NCBI RefSeq assembly: GCF_003337565.1
Contig: NZ_QPJL01000021.1
Location: 1 to 61,578, forward strand
Length of the DNA stretch: 61,578 nt
DNA from: Paracoccus lutimaris
GTDB lineage: Bacteria > Pseudomonadota > Alphaproteobacteria > Rhodobacterales > Rhodobacteraceae
Reading direction: 5' to 3'
Each line of letters begins with the position of its first letter. The stretch's first letter is position 1. Below the pieces are notes generated by a model. It did no database searches. It saw only the letters and a list, made by a program, of their open reading frames with translations, and was not told the DNA's origin. This document shows, in pieces, positions 25,301 to 34,110 of this stretch. Both the position numbers and the translations under genes were made by a program.

Positions 25301-26233
25301 TCAGTCCTTCAGCAGCAGGACCAGCGCCAGCACGATGGCGGCGATCCCGGGCAGGACGATCAGCCCGGGCAGGCCGCCGGTCAGCAGCGCCTCGAGCAGG
25401 ATCACCCAGACCGGGGTCAGATAGGTATAGGCCATGACCTTGGCCGAGGGCAGGCGCAGGGCGGCATATTGCACCAGCACCACGGTGGCCGCCGTGGCAA
25501 AGATCGCCACATAGACCAGCGTGATCCAGACGATGGCCGGCATGTTGGCCCAGTCGGTGGCCCGGATCGCGCCCCAGCCCCAGACCAGCAGGATGACCGA
25601 TCCCGCGACCAGCGTGGCAAAGGTCGAGACGACCGGGCTTTCGCCGCGGTTCAGCCGGCGCACCATCGGCGTGTAAAGCGCATGCGCGGCGCAGCCGACC
25701 AGATAGATCGCCTCGCCGCGTCCGAACTCCATCCGGGCAAGGGCCGAGAGATCGCCGCGAAAGATCACCCAAAGCGAGCCGATCCCGCCCATGGCCAGCG
25801 CGAGGGCCATGCGCGGCCCGGTGATCTGGCGCAGGACCAGCCAGCCAAAGCCCGCCGCCATCAGGGGCGTCAGCGCAAAGACCGCCGCCGCTGGGACGGG
25901 CAGGGCGGTTTTCAGCCCCTCGAACATCAGGACGAAATAGATGGCGTAAAGCCCGCCCAGCACCAGATAGCGCCAAGGGGCGGCAAAGGCGCGGCGCGGC
26001 AGGCCCGGCCCCGCAATCTGCGCAAAGACCGCGACCGCGACCGAGGCCAGCACGAAACGCAGCGCCGTGATCGCCACCGGATCGATCAGGTTGGCGACCC
26101 GCGCCCCCAGCGAGAACGACCCCGCGATCAGCACGGAAAAGGCCAGCATCGCCGCATGGCCGCGCAGGGATTCGCGGCGCGTATGCGGTACGCCCTGCGC
26201 CCGGGCGGCGGAGCGCGTCACCGCCTCGGCCAT
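25301..26233 (-). CDS. EamA/DMT-family transporter (first of two)
   Basis: 310 residues from ATG 26233, overlapping the end of the upstream EamA gene by 16 bases; the longer frame to 26467 is a shadow of that gene. It has ten predicted membrane helices in two EamA repeats (for example AITALRFVLASVAVAVFAQI; MAYTYLTPVWVILLEALLTG). Members of the drug/metabolite transporter superfamily export amino acids or other small metabolites, and the substrate is not predictable. The overlap with the next EamA gene implies co-expression, and a heteromeric transporter is possible. Confidence 0.88.
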   Translation of the reverse strand: MAEAVTRSAARAQGVPHTRRESLRGHAAMLAFSVLIAGSFSLGARVANLIDPVAITALRFVLASVAVAVFAQIAGPGLPRRAFAAPWRYLVLGGLYAIYFVLMFEGLKTALPVPAAAVFALTPLMAAGFGWLVLRQITGPRMALALAMGGIGSLWVIFRGDLSALARMEFGRGEAIYLVGCAAHALYTPMVRRLNRGESPVVSTFATLVAGSVILLVWGWGAIRATDWANMPAIVWITLVYVAIFATAATVVLVQYAALRLPSAKVMAYTYLTPVWVILLEALLTGGLPGLIVLPGIAAIVLALVLLLKD

Positions 26234-27141
26234 CGGATCAGCCGTCCGTCGATCAGAATGAGGCCCAGGGCGATCATCACCATGCCGATGACATGGGCCG
26301 GCCCCAGCACCTCGCCCAGAAACAGCCAGCCCAGCAGGATGGCCGAGACCGGGACAAGAAAGGTTACCAGCGAGATATTCGTCGCCCCGGCGCGGGCCAG
26401 AATGCGGAAATACATCACATAGGCCAGCCCGGTTCCGACCACGCCGATGGTGACCGCCGCCAGCCAATAGGTCGCGGCGACGCCCTGCGGCCAGCCGTCC
26501 AGCGCCAGCGCGGCGGGGATCATCATCACGCTGGAGCCGGTGACCATGCCGGCGGCGGCCAGGATCGGGTCCAGCCCCATCCGCCCGAAGCGCCGGCCAA
26601 AGGCGCCGGCAAAGGCATAGCTCAGCGCCGCGCCCAGAACCGCCAGTTGCGGCAGCAGCGCATGGCCGTGCCCGGCGATGGTGTCCAGCCCCATCATCAC
26701 CGCGACACCCGCCAGCCCCATCAGCACGCCGGCGAATTTCTGTGCGCTCGCACGCTCATCGGCCAGCAGCGCCGCGCTGACCAGCACCGTGAACAGCGGT
26801 GTCGTCGCATTCAGGATCGAGGCCAGCCCCGAGGGGATCGAACGCTGCCCCCAGGCGATCAGCATGAAGGGTATGGCGTTGTTCAATGCCCCCATGACCA
26901 GAAACATGCCCCAGATGGCAGGCGCGCGCGGAATGCGGGTGCCGCGCGCCCAGACCACCGCCCAGAGCACCAGCGCCGCGACGAAGACCCGCACCGCGAC
27001 CAGCGTCAGCACCGGCAGGCCCTTGACCGCGATGCCGGTCAGAAAGAACGAGCCACCCCAGATCAGCGACAAAAGCAGCAATTGTGCCCAATCGCTTGGC
27101 ATCATCCGGGACGAGATTGCATGCGGCGCAGCTGCGGTCAT
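26218..27141 (-). CDS. EamA/DMT-family transporter (second of two)
   Basis: 307 residues from ATG 27141 (MTAAAPHAISSRMMPSDWAQ); AGGA lies about 8 bases upstream. It has ten predicted helices. Typical EamA features are LLLLSLIWGGSFFLTGIAVK, ALNNAIPFMLIAWGQRSIPS and FLVPVSAILLGWLFLGEVLG. It is the first gene of a two-gene operon with the overlapping EamA paralogue downstream. The two proteins are clearly different in sequence, so this is an old duplication. Direction of transport and substrate are unknown. Confidence 0.9.
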   Translation of the reverse strand: MTAAAPHAISSRMMPSDWAQLLLLSLIWGGSFFLTGIAVKGLPVLTLVAVRVFVAALVLWAVVWARGTRIPRAPAIWGMFLVMGALNNAIPFMLIAWGQRSIPSGLASILNATTPLFTVLVSAALLADERASAQKFAGVLMGLAGVAVMMGLDTIAGHGHALLPQLAVLGAALSYAFAGAFGRRFGRMGLDPILAAAGMVTGSSVMMIPAALALDGWPQGVAATYWLAAVTIGVVGTGLAYVMYFRILARAGATNISLVTFLVPVSAILLGWLFLGEVLGPAHVIGMVMIALGLILIDGRLIRWPRR

Positions 27142-27223
27142 GGAAAGATCCTGTTTCCGGCGCGCCGGTCTGCTGCGAGCCGTCCTGACGCGGATAACCC
27201 GGATCGGCAGGAGGGTGAAGCCC

Positions 27224-28099
27224 TCAGGCGCGGGCTTCCTCGGGTGCCTCAAGGCCGGGTTCGCGCAATGCCTTCAGCACCGCCTGCACCTTGGGACTGC
27301 GATGCAGATCGACATGGGTGACCAGCCAGAACTGCGATTCCCAATCGGGCAGCGACATCACCTCGATCAGCCCCTCAGCGCGTTCGGGCGCCATCCAGCC
27401 CAGACCCAGCCCGGCCCGGATGGCGGCCAGCCGCGCCTCGGGGTCGTTGCTGATCAGCGCGACGTTTTCCGCCGCCAGCCGCTCGCCCAGCCATTGCATA
27501 TAGGGCGCGCGCCGGGCCTCGGGGCCGGGCAGCACGAAGCGATGCGCGCGCAGGTCCTCAAGCGCGCCGGCCACCGCGACATAGCCCGGCGCGCCGTAAA
27601 GCCCCGCCTTGACGGTCATCATGTGGCGAACGACGTAATCGGGCTCGGTCGGGCGGGCACCTGCACGGATCGCGACCTGCGCCTCGCCGGTATCAAGACG
27701 GTATAGGCGCGGATCGGTCACATAGCGCAGCCGCAGGCCGGGATGCTCGCGCATCAGCGCGATCAGGCGCGGCATCACCAGACCGGCCAGTTCGGGCAGC
27801 GAGGTGACGACGATTTCGCCCTCGATCCGCTCGCCCGCGCCGGCGATCCGTGCCGCCATCTGCGCGAAGCGCGCATCCGCCGCGCCGGCCTCGTCCAGCA
27901 GGGTCTGGCCGGCCTCGGTCAGCGCATAGCCGCGTGGATGGCGCTGGAACAGCCGCACCCCCAGCGCGGTTTCCAGCGCGTCGATGCGCCGGATCACGGT
28001 CGCATGGTGCACGCCCAGGGCCTGCGCGGCGGCGCTGACCGTGCCCAGCCGCGCCACCGCCAGCGCATTGCGGATATCGTCCCAGCTTTCGATCTGCAT
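27224..28099 (-). CDS. LysR-family transcriptional regulator
   Basis: 291 residues from ATG 28099 (MQIESWDDIRNALAVARLGT). The winged helix-turn-helix occupies about 1-60 (GTVSAAAQALGVHHATVIRR) and an effector-binding domain follows. It is divergent from the azoreductase gene, the standard layout for a LysR regulator and its target. A palindrome TGTGCA-N4-TGCACA sits at 28100-28115 against its own start codon and could mediate autoregulation. Electrophilic quinones or azo compounds would be logical inducers, but that is inference. Confidence 0.92.
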   Translation of the reverse strand: MQIESWDDIRNALAVARLGTVSAAAQALGVHHATVIRRIDALETALGVRLFQRHPRGYALTEAGQTLLDEAGAADARFAQMAARIAGAGERIEGEIVVTSLPELAGLVMPRLIALMREHPGLRLRYVTDPRLYRLDTGEAQVAIRAGARPTEPDYVVRHMMTVKAGLYGAPGYVAVAGALEDLRAHRFVLPGPEARRAPYMQWLGERLAAENVALISNDPEARLAAIRAGLGLGWMAPERAEGLIEVMSLPDWESQFWLVTHVDLHRSPKVQAVLKALREPGLEAPEEARA

Positions 28100-28115
28100 T
28101 GTGCATCCTTGCACA
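28100..28115. promoter_or_regulatory. Candidate LysR operator in the divergent promoter region
   Basis: Perfect inverted repeat TGTGCA (28100-28105) and TGCACA (28110-28115) with a 4-base spacer, ending directly at the regulator's start codon and about 80 bases before the azoreductase ATG. The T-N11-A geometry of LysR boxes is contained in it. Confidence 0.45.
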
Positions 28116-28195
28116 GATAATGCGCGTTTATCGCTGTTTTGTTCGCTGATGCAAAGCGCTAAATCACCCTCATAACGAATTCACGGAGCAAGCAG

Positions 28196-28783
28196 ATGAA
28201 CATCCTGCATATCGACAGCGCCATCACCGGGGATGCCTCGGTCTCGCGTCAACTGACCGCCCAGATCGTCGCCCGGCTGAAGGCCGCGAACCCCGCCGCC
28301 AGCGTCACCTATCGCGACCTGAACGACGGCGTGCCGGGCATCGACACCAACTGGTTCAAGGCGGTGCGTCTTGCCCCGCAAGAGCCGACCGCCGAACAGC
28401 AAAAGCTGATCGCGACCTCGGATGCCTATCTCAAGGAAGTGCAGGACGCCGACGTTCTGGTGATCGGCCTGCCGATCTATAACTTCACCCTGACCGCCGC
28501 GCTGAAGAACTGGCTGGACCAGATCGCCCGTGCCGGCATCAGCTTCCGCTATACCGAGGCCGGCCCCGAAGGTCTGCTGAAGGGCAAGCGCGCGATCTTC
28601 GCCTATACCGCGGGCGGCACGCCCTTTGGCTCGGATCTGGATTTCGCCTCGGGCTATCTGCGCTTCATGCTGGGCTTCCTTGGCATCACCGACGTGGAAT
28701 TCGTCGCTGCCGACGGTCTGGCCTTTGATCGCGAGGCGGGTCTTGCCCGCGCCCATGAGGCGCTGGAAAAACTGGCCGCCTGA
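28196..28783 (+). CDS. azoR: FMN-dependent NADH:quinone oxidoreductase / azoreductase
   Basis: 195 residues, ribosome-binding site GGAG upstream of ATG 28196. The flavodoxin-like fold begins MNILHIDSAITGDASVSRQL. FMN-phosphate contacts come from the early S-x-S segment, the conserved LPIYNFTLTAALKNWLDQI forms the flavin-binding core, and AYTAGG follows. It reduces quinones by two electrons and can cleave azo dyes; in the cell it probably protects against thiol-specific and quinone stress. It is regulated most likely by the divergent LysR gene. A strong terminator follows. Confidence 0.92.
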   Translation: MNILHIDSAITGDASVSRQLTAQIVARLKAANPAASVTYRDLNDGVPGIDTNWFKAVRLAPQEPTAEQQKLIATSDAYLKEVQDADVLVIGLPIYNFTLTAALKNWLDQIARAGISFRYTEAGPEGLLKGKRAIFAYTAGGTPFGSDLDFASGYLRFMLGFLGITDVEFVAADGLAFDREAGLARAHEALEKLAA

Positions 28784-28800
28784 TTGCGCGGACAAAGTGA

Positions 28801-28832
28801 AAACGGCCTTCGTTGACTCGGAGGCCGTTTTT
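28801..28832 (+). terminator. Rho-independent terminator after azoR
   Basis: AAACGGCCT (28801-28809) pairs with AGGCCGTTT (28822-28830) over 9 bp with a 12-base loop and continues in T residues. It separates azoR from ffh. Confidence 0.85.
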
Positions 28833-28853
28833 GCATATCAAGCCGCCTAATTC

Positions 28854-28893
28854 CCGGAAGGACGTCCCTTCCGGTCCCCGTATTCTGCGGGGA
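28854..28893 (+). promoter_or_regulatory. Two tandem hairpins in the ffh leader
   Basis: CCGGAAGG/CCTTCCGG (28854-28861 and 28867-28874, 5-base loop) is followed at once by TCCCCG/CGGGGA (28875-28880 and 28888-28893, 7-base loop). They lie between the azoR terminator and the ffh start, with no T-tract, so they are more likely leader-RNA structures than terminators. Confidence 0.4.
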
Positions 28894-28959
28894 TCGCCCT
28901 CCGTCAGCGCGTTGCGCCCACGGGGGCATTCGTGTTTTGGACCTGCAAGGAGGGCCGCC

Positions 28960-30456
28960 ATGTTCGAGAACCTTTCCGACCGCCTGGGCGGCGTCTTCGA
29001 CCGGCTGACCAAACAGGGCGCGCTGAGCGAGGATGACGTCACCGCCGCCATGCGCGAGGTGCGCGTGGCGCTGCTTGAGGCCGACGTCTCGCTGCCGGTG
29101 GCGCGCAACTTTGTAAAGACGGTGACCGCCAAGGCCACGGGCGCGGCGGTGACGAAATCGATCACCCCCGGCCAGCAGGTGGTCAAGATCGTCCATGACG
29201 AACTGATCAAGGTCCTGCAGGGCGAGGGCGCGCCGGATGCGCTGCGCATCGATAACCCCCCGGCGCCGATCCTGATGGTCGGCCTGCAGGGCTCGGGCAA
29301 GACCACGACCACGGCGAAACTGGCCAAGCGCCTGAAGGATCGCGAGAAAAAGCGCGTGCTGATGGCGTCTCTGGACACCAACCGCCCCGCCGCGATGGAG
29401 CAGCTGGCGATCCTTGGCCAGCAGATCGGCGTCGATACGCTGCCGATCGTTCCGGGCGAAAACGCCGTGCAGATCGCGCGCCGTGCCAAGCAGCAGGCGA
29501 CGCTGGGCGGCTATGACGTCTATATGCTGGACACCGCAGGTCGTCTCCATATCGATCAGGTGCTGATGGATGAGGTGCAGGCCGTCCGCGATGTCGCCAA
29601 CCCGCGCGAGACGCTGCTGGTCGTCGATGGCCTGACCGGCCAGGACGCGGTCAATGTCGCCACCGAATTCGATGGCAAGGTCGGGATTTCCGGCGTCGTC
29701 CTGACCCGGATGGATGGCGACGGGCGCGGCGGTGCGGCGCTGTCGATGCGTGCCGTGACCGGCAAGCCGATCCGTTTCGTCGGTCTTGGCGAAAAGATGG
29801 ATGCGATCGAGGTCTTTGACGCCCATCGCGTCGCCGGCCGCATCCTTGGTATGGGCGATATCGTCGCGCTGGTCGAAAAAGCCCAGGAAGTGCTTGAGGT
29901 CGAACAGGCCGAGCGCATGATGAAGCGCTTTCAAAAGGGTCAGTTCAACATGAACGACCTGAAAAACCAGCTTGAGCAGATGCAGAAGATGGGCGGCATG
30001 CAGTCGATCATGGGCATGATGCCGGGCATGGGCAAGATGGCCAAGCAGGCCGAGGCGGCGGGCTTTGACGACAAGGCGATCCGCCGTCAGGTGGCACTGG
30101 TCAATTCGATGACCAAGAAGGAACGCGCCAATCCCGACATGCTGCAGGCCAGCCGCAAGAAGCGCATCGCGGCCGGCGCCGGCATGGATGTGGCCGAGTT
30201 GAACCGGCTTCTGAAGATGCAGAAGCAAATGGCTGATACGATGAAGAAACTCGGCAAGATGGGCAAGGGCGGGATGCTCAAGCAGGCCATGCGCGCCATG
30301 ACCGGCAAGGGCGGCGGTTTGCCCGACATGGCCGATGTCGATCCGGCGAAAATGGCCGAGGCGACCAAGATGCTGCAAGACCCCAAAGGGTTGGGCGGCC
30401 AGCTTGGCGGGCTGAACCTGCCCGGCGGCCTGTCGGGGCTGTTTGGAAAGAAATAA
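28960..30456 (+). CDS. ffh: Signal recognition particle protein Ffh
   Basis: 498 residues from ATG 28960, preceded by AAGGAGGG. N domain (about 1-90), G domain with P-loop GLQGSGKTT (108-116) and DTAGR (about 190-194), and a Met-rich M domain from about 300 that binds the signal sequence and 4.5S RNA (MQSIMGMMPGMGKM and similar). It targets nascent membrane proteins to FtsY. The C-terminal tail is Gly/Leu-rich and ends LFGKK. It heads the cluster that continues with an acetyltransferase, chorismate mutase and ribosomal genes. The 4.5S RNA gene is not seen here. Confidence 0.97.
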   Translation: MFENLSDRLGGVFDRLTKQGALSEDDVTAAMREVRVALLEADVSLPVARNFVKTVTAKATGAAVTKSITPGQQVVKIVHDELIKVLQGEGAPDALRIDNPPAPILMVGLQGSGKTTTTAKLAKRLKDREKKRVLMASLDTNRPAAMEQLAILGQQIGVDTLPIVPGENAVQIARRAKQQATLGGYDVYMLDTAGRLHIDQVLMDEVQAVRDVANPRETLLVVDGLTGQDAVNVATEFDGKVGISGVVLTRMDGDGRGGAALSMRAVTGKPIRFVGLGEKMDAIEVFDAHRVAGRILGMGDIVALVEKAQEVLEVEQAERMMKRFQKGQFNMNDLKNQLEQMQKMGGMQSIMGMMPGMGKMAKQAEAAGFDDKAIRRQVALVNSMTKKERANPDMLQASRKKRIAAGAGMDVAELNRLLKMQKQMADTMKKLGKMGKGGMLKQAMRAMTGKGGGLPDMADVDPAKMAEATKMLQDPKGLGGQLGGLNLPGGLSGLFGKK

Positions 30457-30460
30457 GCCG

Positions 30461-30991
30461 ATGACCGCTTCTGCCTCGCTCTCGGTTCAGGTGCCGGTGC
30501 TGGAGACCCAGCGCCTGATCCTGCGCGAGCCGCGTCTGGCGGATTTCGACGCTTATGCGGATTTTGCGGCCTCGCCGCGCGCCGGTTTCGTCGGCGGCCC
30601 GATGGATCGCATGCAGGCATGGAGCCGCTTTGCTGCCAGCACCGGCCATTGGATCCTGCGCGGCTTTGGCCTTTGGACCATCGAGGACAAGGCGACGGGC
30701 GCTGTCGCTGGCCGCGCCGGTCTGATCGCGCATGAAGGCTGGCCCGAAACCGAACTCGGCTGGCAGATCCATGACGGCTTCGAGGGCAGGGGCTATGCCC
30801 ATGAGGCGGCGATGGCCGCCCGCAGCCACGCCTGTCATGTCATGGGCCTGCCGCCGATGATCTCGCTGATCGCGCCCGCGAATACCCGCTCGCGCCGTCT
30901 GGCCGAGCGCATGGGGGCGGTGATCGAACGCGAAAGCGAATTGCTGGGCCAGCCCTGCCTGATCTATCGCCACCCCGCCGAGGCCGCATGA
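30461..30991 (+). CDS. GNAT-family N-acetyltransferase (RimJ/RimL type)
   Basis: 176 residues from ATG 30461, four bases after ffh. The opening VPVLETQRLILREPRLADFD is typical of the RimJ/RimL-like acetyltransferase_3 group. The acetyl-CoA-binding segment is HDGFEGRGYAHEAAMA, containing the G-R-G-Y-A motif. The C-terminal NTRSRRLAERMGAV is the usual beta-alpha element. The substrate could be a ribosomal protein N-terminus or a small molecule. The location in a ribosome-related cluster is suggestive but not decisive. Confidence 0.9.
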   Translation: MTASASLSVQVPVLETQRLILREPRLADFDAYADFAASPRAGFVGGPMDRMQAWSRFAASTGHWILRGFGLWTIEDKATGAVAGRAGLIAHEGWPETELGWQIHDGFEGRGYAHEAAMAARSHACHVMGLPPMISLIAPANTRSRRLAERMGAVIERESELLGQPCLIYRHPAEAA

Positions 30992-31000
30992 TGAGCTCAT

Positions 31001-31028
31001 TCTTCTTCATGCAAATATCCTCGGGGGT
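31001..31028 (-). repeat. Dispersed intergenic motif, copy 1
   Basis: On the minus strand this reads CCCCCGAGGATATTTGCATG followed by AAGAAGA. A related motif lies at 40340-40366 (plus strand). Similar CCCGRGGATATTTx short repeats are, from memory, scattered between genes in Rhodobacterales genomes. Confidence 0.4.
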
Positions 31029-31115
31029 CGCCGTTTGGGACGCCATTGGTCCGAGGACCAACCGGCGACGGGGGCAGACAGCCCCTGCCACCACGCCTGC
31101 CATCGGAGCCCGCGC

Positions 31116-31412
31116 ATGACCGATCCGACCGCCCGCGCCGCCGCCCTTCTGAAAGAGCATCGCGCCAGCATCGACCGGCTGGACGCGATCCTGGTCTATA
31201 CGCTGGCCGAGCGCTTCAAGCACACGCAGAATGTCGGCCGCCTCAAGGCCGAACACGACCTTCCTCCGTCCGATCCCGCCCGCGAGGCGAGCCAGATCGA
31301 GCGGCTGGAACGCCTCGCGCGCGAGGCCGATCTCGACCCGGAATTCGCGCGCAAATTCCTGAATTTCGTGATCGCCGAAGTGATCCGGCACCACGAACAA
31401 TACCAATCCTAA
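31116..31412 (+). CDS. Chorismate mutase
   Basis: 98 residues from ATG 31116. It is an all-helical AroQ-class enzyme converting chorismate to prephenate for Phe/Tyr synthesis. The pattern ASIDRLDAILVYTLAERFKH (helix 1 with the active-site Arg-equivalent region), VGRLKAEHDLPPSDPAREA (catalytic Lys/Asp side) and LNFVIAEVIRHHEQY fits the family. It is monofunctional, as no prephenate dehydratase domain follows. Its place between ffh and rpsP is conserved in Rhodobacteraceae. Confidence 0.93.
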   Translation: MTDPTARAAALLKEHRASIDRLDAILVYTLAERFKHTQNVGRLKAEHDLPPSDPAREASQIERLERLAREADLDPEFARKFLNFVIAEVIRHHEQYQS

Positions 31413-31457
31413 GGCGGGATATCCCCGCCAAACCCGCCATTTCAAAGGAGAAACCCA

Positions 31458-31820
31458 ATGGCAATGAAAATCCGTCTGGCCCGTGGCGGCTCGAAGAAAC
31501 GCCCGTTCTACTCGATCGTGGCTTCCGATTCGCGCATGCCGCGCGACGGCCGCTTCCTGGAAAAGCTGGGCACCTATAACCCGCTGCTGGCCAAGGATTC
31601 GGAAGACCGCATCAAGATGGATATCGAGCGCGTCCAGTACTGGCTGAGCCAGGGCGCCCAGCCGACCGATCGCGTTGCCCGCTTCCTGGAGGCCGCCGGC
31701 GCCCGTCCGAAAGCCGAGCGCGCCAACCTGAAAAAAGGCGAGCCGGGCAAGGCCGCGAAAGATCGCGCCGCCAAGCGCGCCGCCCGTGAGGCCGCCGCCA
31801 ACGCTCCGGCCGAAGAGTAA
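31458..31820 (+). CDS. rpsP: 30S ribosomal protein S16
   Basis: 120 residues with AAAGGAG ahead of ATG 31458. The core ([20 protein letters not shown], then [16 protein letters not shown] and [20 protein letters not shown]) is typical S16. The C-terminal 40 residues are an Ala/Lys-rich extension common in alphaproteobacteria. S16 is required for assembly of the 30S body. The gene is followed by a 45-residue gene and then rimM, trmD and rplS, the classic trmD operon. Confidence 0.97.
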   Translation: MAMKIRLARGGSKKRPFYSIVASDSRMPRDGRFLEKLGTYNPLLAKDSEDRIKMDIERVQYWLSQGAQPTDRVARFLEAAGARPKAERANLKKGEPGKAAKDRAAKRAAREAAANAPAEE

Positions 31821-31879
31821 GACGGTCCAGGCGTGGTGCCCGGGCTTTTCCGGGCGCCCGCCAGACTGCGGCTGCTGCC

Positions 31880-32017
31880 ATGCGCCTGATCCGGCTTTCC
31901 TTCATGCTGATCGCGGCTTTTGTCGCGGGCATGGTCGTCGAACGGGGGCATCAGCAGGACCTGTGCCAGAAATCCGGCGGGCAATGGCTGCGCGCCGGAA
32001 TATGCGGAGAAAAGTGA
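31880..32017 (+). CDS. 45-residue membrane-anchored peptide between rpsP and rimM
   Basis: ATG 31880 to TGA 32017: MRLIRLSFMLIAAFVAGMVV is one N-terminal membrane helix or uncleaved signal. A short periplasmic tail follows with two Cys (QDLCQKSGGQWLRAGICG). The C-x6-W-x5-C spacing looks like a small disulfide-closed loop. The gene ends three bases before rimM, so it is embedded in the operon. Spacing, codon bias and the regular Cys pair argue for a real gene. No function recognised. Confidence 0.6.
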   Translation: MRLIRLSFMLIAAFVAGMVVERGHQQDLCQKSGGQWLRAGICGEK

Positions 32018-32020
32018 CGG

Positions 32021-32530
32021 ATGTCGGACAGGGTCTGTGTCGGCGCGATCGCGGGCGCCTTTGGCGTCAAGGGCGAGGTGCGGCTGAAAAGCTTTACCTC
32101 GGAACCCAATGATATCGCATCCTATTCCCCGCTCTGGACCGAGGACGGCCAGCGCAGCTTCTCGGTTCGTCTGACGCGGCCGGTGACGGGCGGGCTGGGT
32201 GCCCGGCTTTCGGGCGTCGAGACCCGCGAGGATGCCGAGGCGCTGAAGGGCGTGACGCTCTGGGCGGATCGCGACAAGCTGCCCTCGCTGCCCGATGACG
32301 AATTCTATCATGCCGATCTGATCGGGCTCGCGGTCTATGACACCGGCGGCGTGCTGATCGGCAAGGTCCGCGCGGTCTATGACCATGGCGCGGGCGACAT
32401 CCTTGAAATCTTTGGGCCGGGTCGCAAGCAGACCCTGCTTTTGCCGTTTACCCGTGCCTTTGTTCCGACCGTGGATCTGGCAGCGGGCCGCATCATCGCC
32501 GACCCGCCCGAGGAAGAGGAGGGCGAATGA
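32021..32530 (+). CDS. rimM: Ribosome maturation factor RimM
   Basis: 169 residues. The N-terminal beta-barrel begins [20 protein letters not shown], and the PRC-barrel C-terminus contains [20 protein letters not shown] and [20 protein letters not shown]. It binds S19 during late 30S head assembly. It overlaps the next membrane-protein gene by ATGA. The acidic tail (DPPEEEEGE) is family-typical. Confidence 0.95.
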   Translation: MSDRVCVGAIAGAFGVKGEVRLKSFTSEPNDIASYSPLWTEDGQRSFSVRLTRPVTGGLGARLSGVETREDAEALKGVTLWADRDKLPSLPDDEFYHADLIGLAVYDTGGVLIGKVRAVYDHGAGDILEIFGPGRKQTLLLPFTRAFVPTVDLAAGRIIADPPEEEEGE

Positions 32531-32862
32531 TGCAGGCCATCATTCTGGTTCTGGCCTATGCGCTGATGCTGGCCGGACCGCTGTTGCAGGGGCTGGCGGG
32601 GAATGCCAATCCCAATGCCTATATCTTTGCGCCGGTGATGCTGGCGGGCGTGATCCCGCAGATCGCCGGGCAGAACATCCGGCCCAGCCCGCTGACCATG
32701 GTGCTGGCAATCCTGATCTGCGGCGGCGTGGCCATGGGCCTGTGGTATCTGGGCACGCAGTTCGGCCCCTTCGCCATCGCGGGCTATCTGCCCGTCGCCT
32801 GCGCTGTCGCGGGCGCGGCACTGGCCGCCGGCGCCAATCTGCTGCGGCGCCCCGACGCATGA
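32527..32862 (+). CDS. Conserved membrane protein inside the trmD operon
   Basis: 111 residues with four predicted membrane helices ([59 protein letters not shown]), linked by ATGA overlaps to rimM and trmD. This insertion between rimM and trmD is not part of the classical operon in other phyla. No domain family recognised. Coupled translation suggests constant, growth-linked expression. Confidence 0.75.
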   Translation: MMQAIILVLAYALMLAGPLLQGLAGNANPNAYIFAPVMLAGVIPQIAGQNIRPSPLTMVLAILICGGVAMGLWYLGTQFGPFAIAGYLPVACAVAGAALAAGANLLRRPDA

Positions 32863-33722
32863 GCGAGACGCCCAAATCCCATGGCCGGCTGTCGATCCGC
32901 GCCAGCCTGCAGCCGCGCGACCTGATGGCCGAGCCGCAGGTCAAGGGCGCCTGGGCCGCGCATGTCGTGACCCTGTTCCCCGAGGCCTTTCCCGGCATTC
33001 TTGGCCTGTCGCTGACCGGCCGGGCCCTGGCCGAAGGGCTGTGGAACCTGCGCACCACCGACCTGCGCCCTTTTGGCATCGGCAAGCATCGCAATGTCGA
33101 TGACACGCCTGCGGGCGGCGGCGCGGGCATGGTGATCCGCCCCGATGTCATGGATGCAGCCCTGCGCGATGCGGGGGGCGGCGGCTTGCCGGTGATCTAC
33201 CTGTCACCCCGCGGAAAACCCTTTACCCAGGCCCGCGCGCGCGAGCTGGCGCAGGGTCCCGGGATGGTGCTGATCTGCGGCCGCTTCGAAGGGGTCGATC
33301 AGCGCGTGCTGGACGCCCATCAGGTCGAGGAAATCAGCATCGGCGATTATGTCCTGACCGGAGGCGAGCTTGCAGCTCAGGTCTTGATCGACGCGACGGT
33401 TCGCCTTATACCGCGCGTGCTGGGGAATCAGGACTCTCTGGCCGAGGAATCCTTTTCCGACGGTCTGCTTGAACATCCGCAGTACACGAAGCCAGCCCTT
33501 TGGGAAGGCCGCGCGATCCCCGAGGTTCTGCTGTCGGGAAATCACGCGGCTATTGCCACATGGCGACGCGACATGGCCGAAAGGCTGACCAAGGAACGCC
33601 GCCCCGACCTGTGGCGGGCATATGGGGAAACCCATATGGACCCGACAAAGGACCGACAGCTCTCGGGCGCATCAGACCAATCGCGGACTTACCGCGAGCA
33701 AACAGAGGACCCAAAGCGATGA
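32859..33722 (+). CDS. trmD: tRNA (guanine37-N1)-methyltransferase
   Basis: 287 residues from ATG 32859 (ATGA overlap with the preceding gene). It makes m1G37 in tRNAs reading CNN/CGG codons. The SPOUT knot signature includes VISLFPE-like [50 protein letters not shown] and [17 protein letters not shown]. The N-terminus carries about 30 extra residues before the fold. The C-terminal extension (residues about 265-287) stretches to the next gene, so its stop overlaps the rplS ATG. Confidence 0.95.
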   Translation: MSETPKSHGRLSIRASLQPRDLMAEPQVKGAWAAHVVTLFPEAFPGILGLSLTGRALAEGLWNLRTTDLRPFGIGKHRNVDDTPAGGGAGMVIRPDVMDAALRDAGGGGLPVIYLSPRGKPFTQARARELAQGPGMVLICGRFEGVDQRVLDAHQVEEISIGDYVLTGGELAAQVLIDATVRLIPRVLGNQDSLAEESFSDGLLEHPQYTKPALWEGRAIPEVLLSGNHAAIATWRRDMAERLTKERRPDLWRAYGETHMDPTKDRQLSGASDQSRTYREQTEDPKR

Positions 33723-34099
33723 ACCTGATCGCCCAACTGGAAGCCGAGCAGATCGCCTCGCTCGGCAAGGAAATCCCGGATTTCAAAGCCGGCGACACCG
33801 TTCGTGTCGGCTATAAAGTGACCGAAGGCACCCGCACCCGCGTGCAGATGTACGAAGGCGTCGTGATCTCGCGCAAGGGCGGCGGCATCGGCGCGTCCTT
33901 CACCGTGCGCAAGATCTCGTTCGGCGAAGGCGTCGAGCGCGTTTTCCCGCTTTACTCGACCAATATCGACTCGATCACCGTCGTGCGCCGTGGCCGCGTT
34001 CGCCGCGCCAAGCTGTACTACCTGCGTGATCGTCGCGGCAAATCCGCCCGGATCGCCGAGGTCAGCAACTACAAGCCCAAAGCCGACGCCAAGGCCTGA
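33719..34099 (+). CDS. rplS: 50S ribosomal protein L19
   Basis: 126 residues from ATG 33719, which overlaps the trmD stop (ATGA) and has GAGGA upstream. Typical L19 segments are [40 protein letters not shown] and [20 protein letters not shown]. It contributes to bridges between subunits. A short Lys/Ala tail follows. Confidence 0.97.
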   Translation: MNLIAQLEAEQIASLGKEIPDFKAGDTVRVGYKVTEGTRTRVQMYEGVVISRKGGGIGASFTVRKISFGEGVERVFPLYSTNIDSITVVRRGRVRRAKLYYLRDRRGKSARIAEVSNYKPKADAKA

Positions 34100-34110
34100 G
34101 GAGACGCGCC

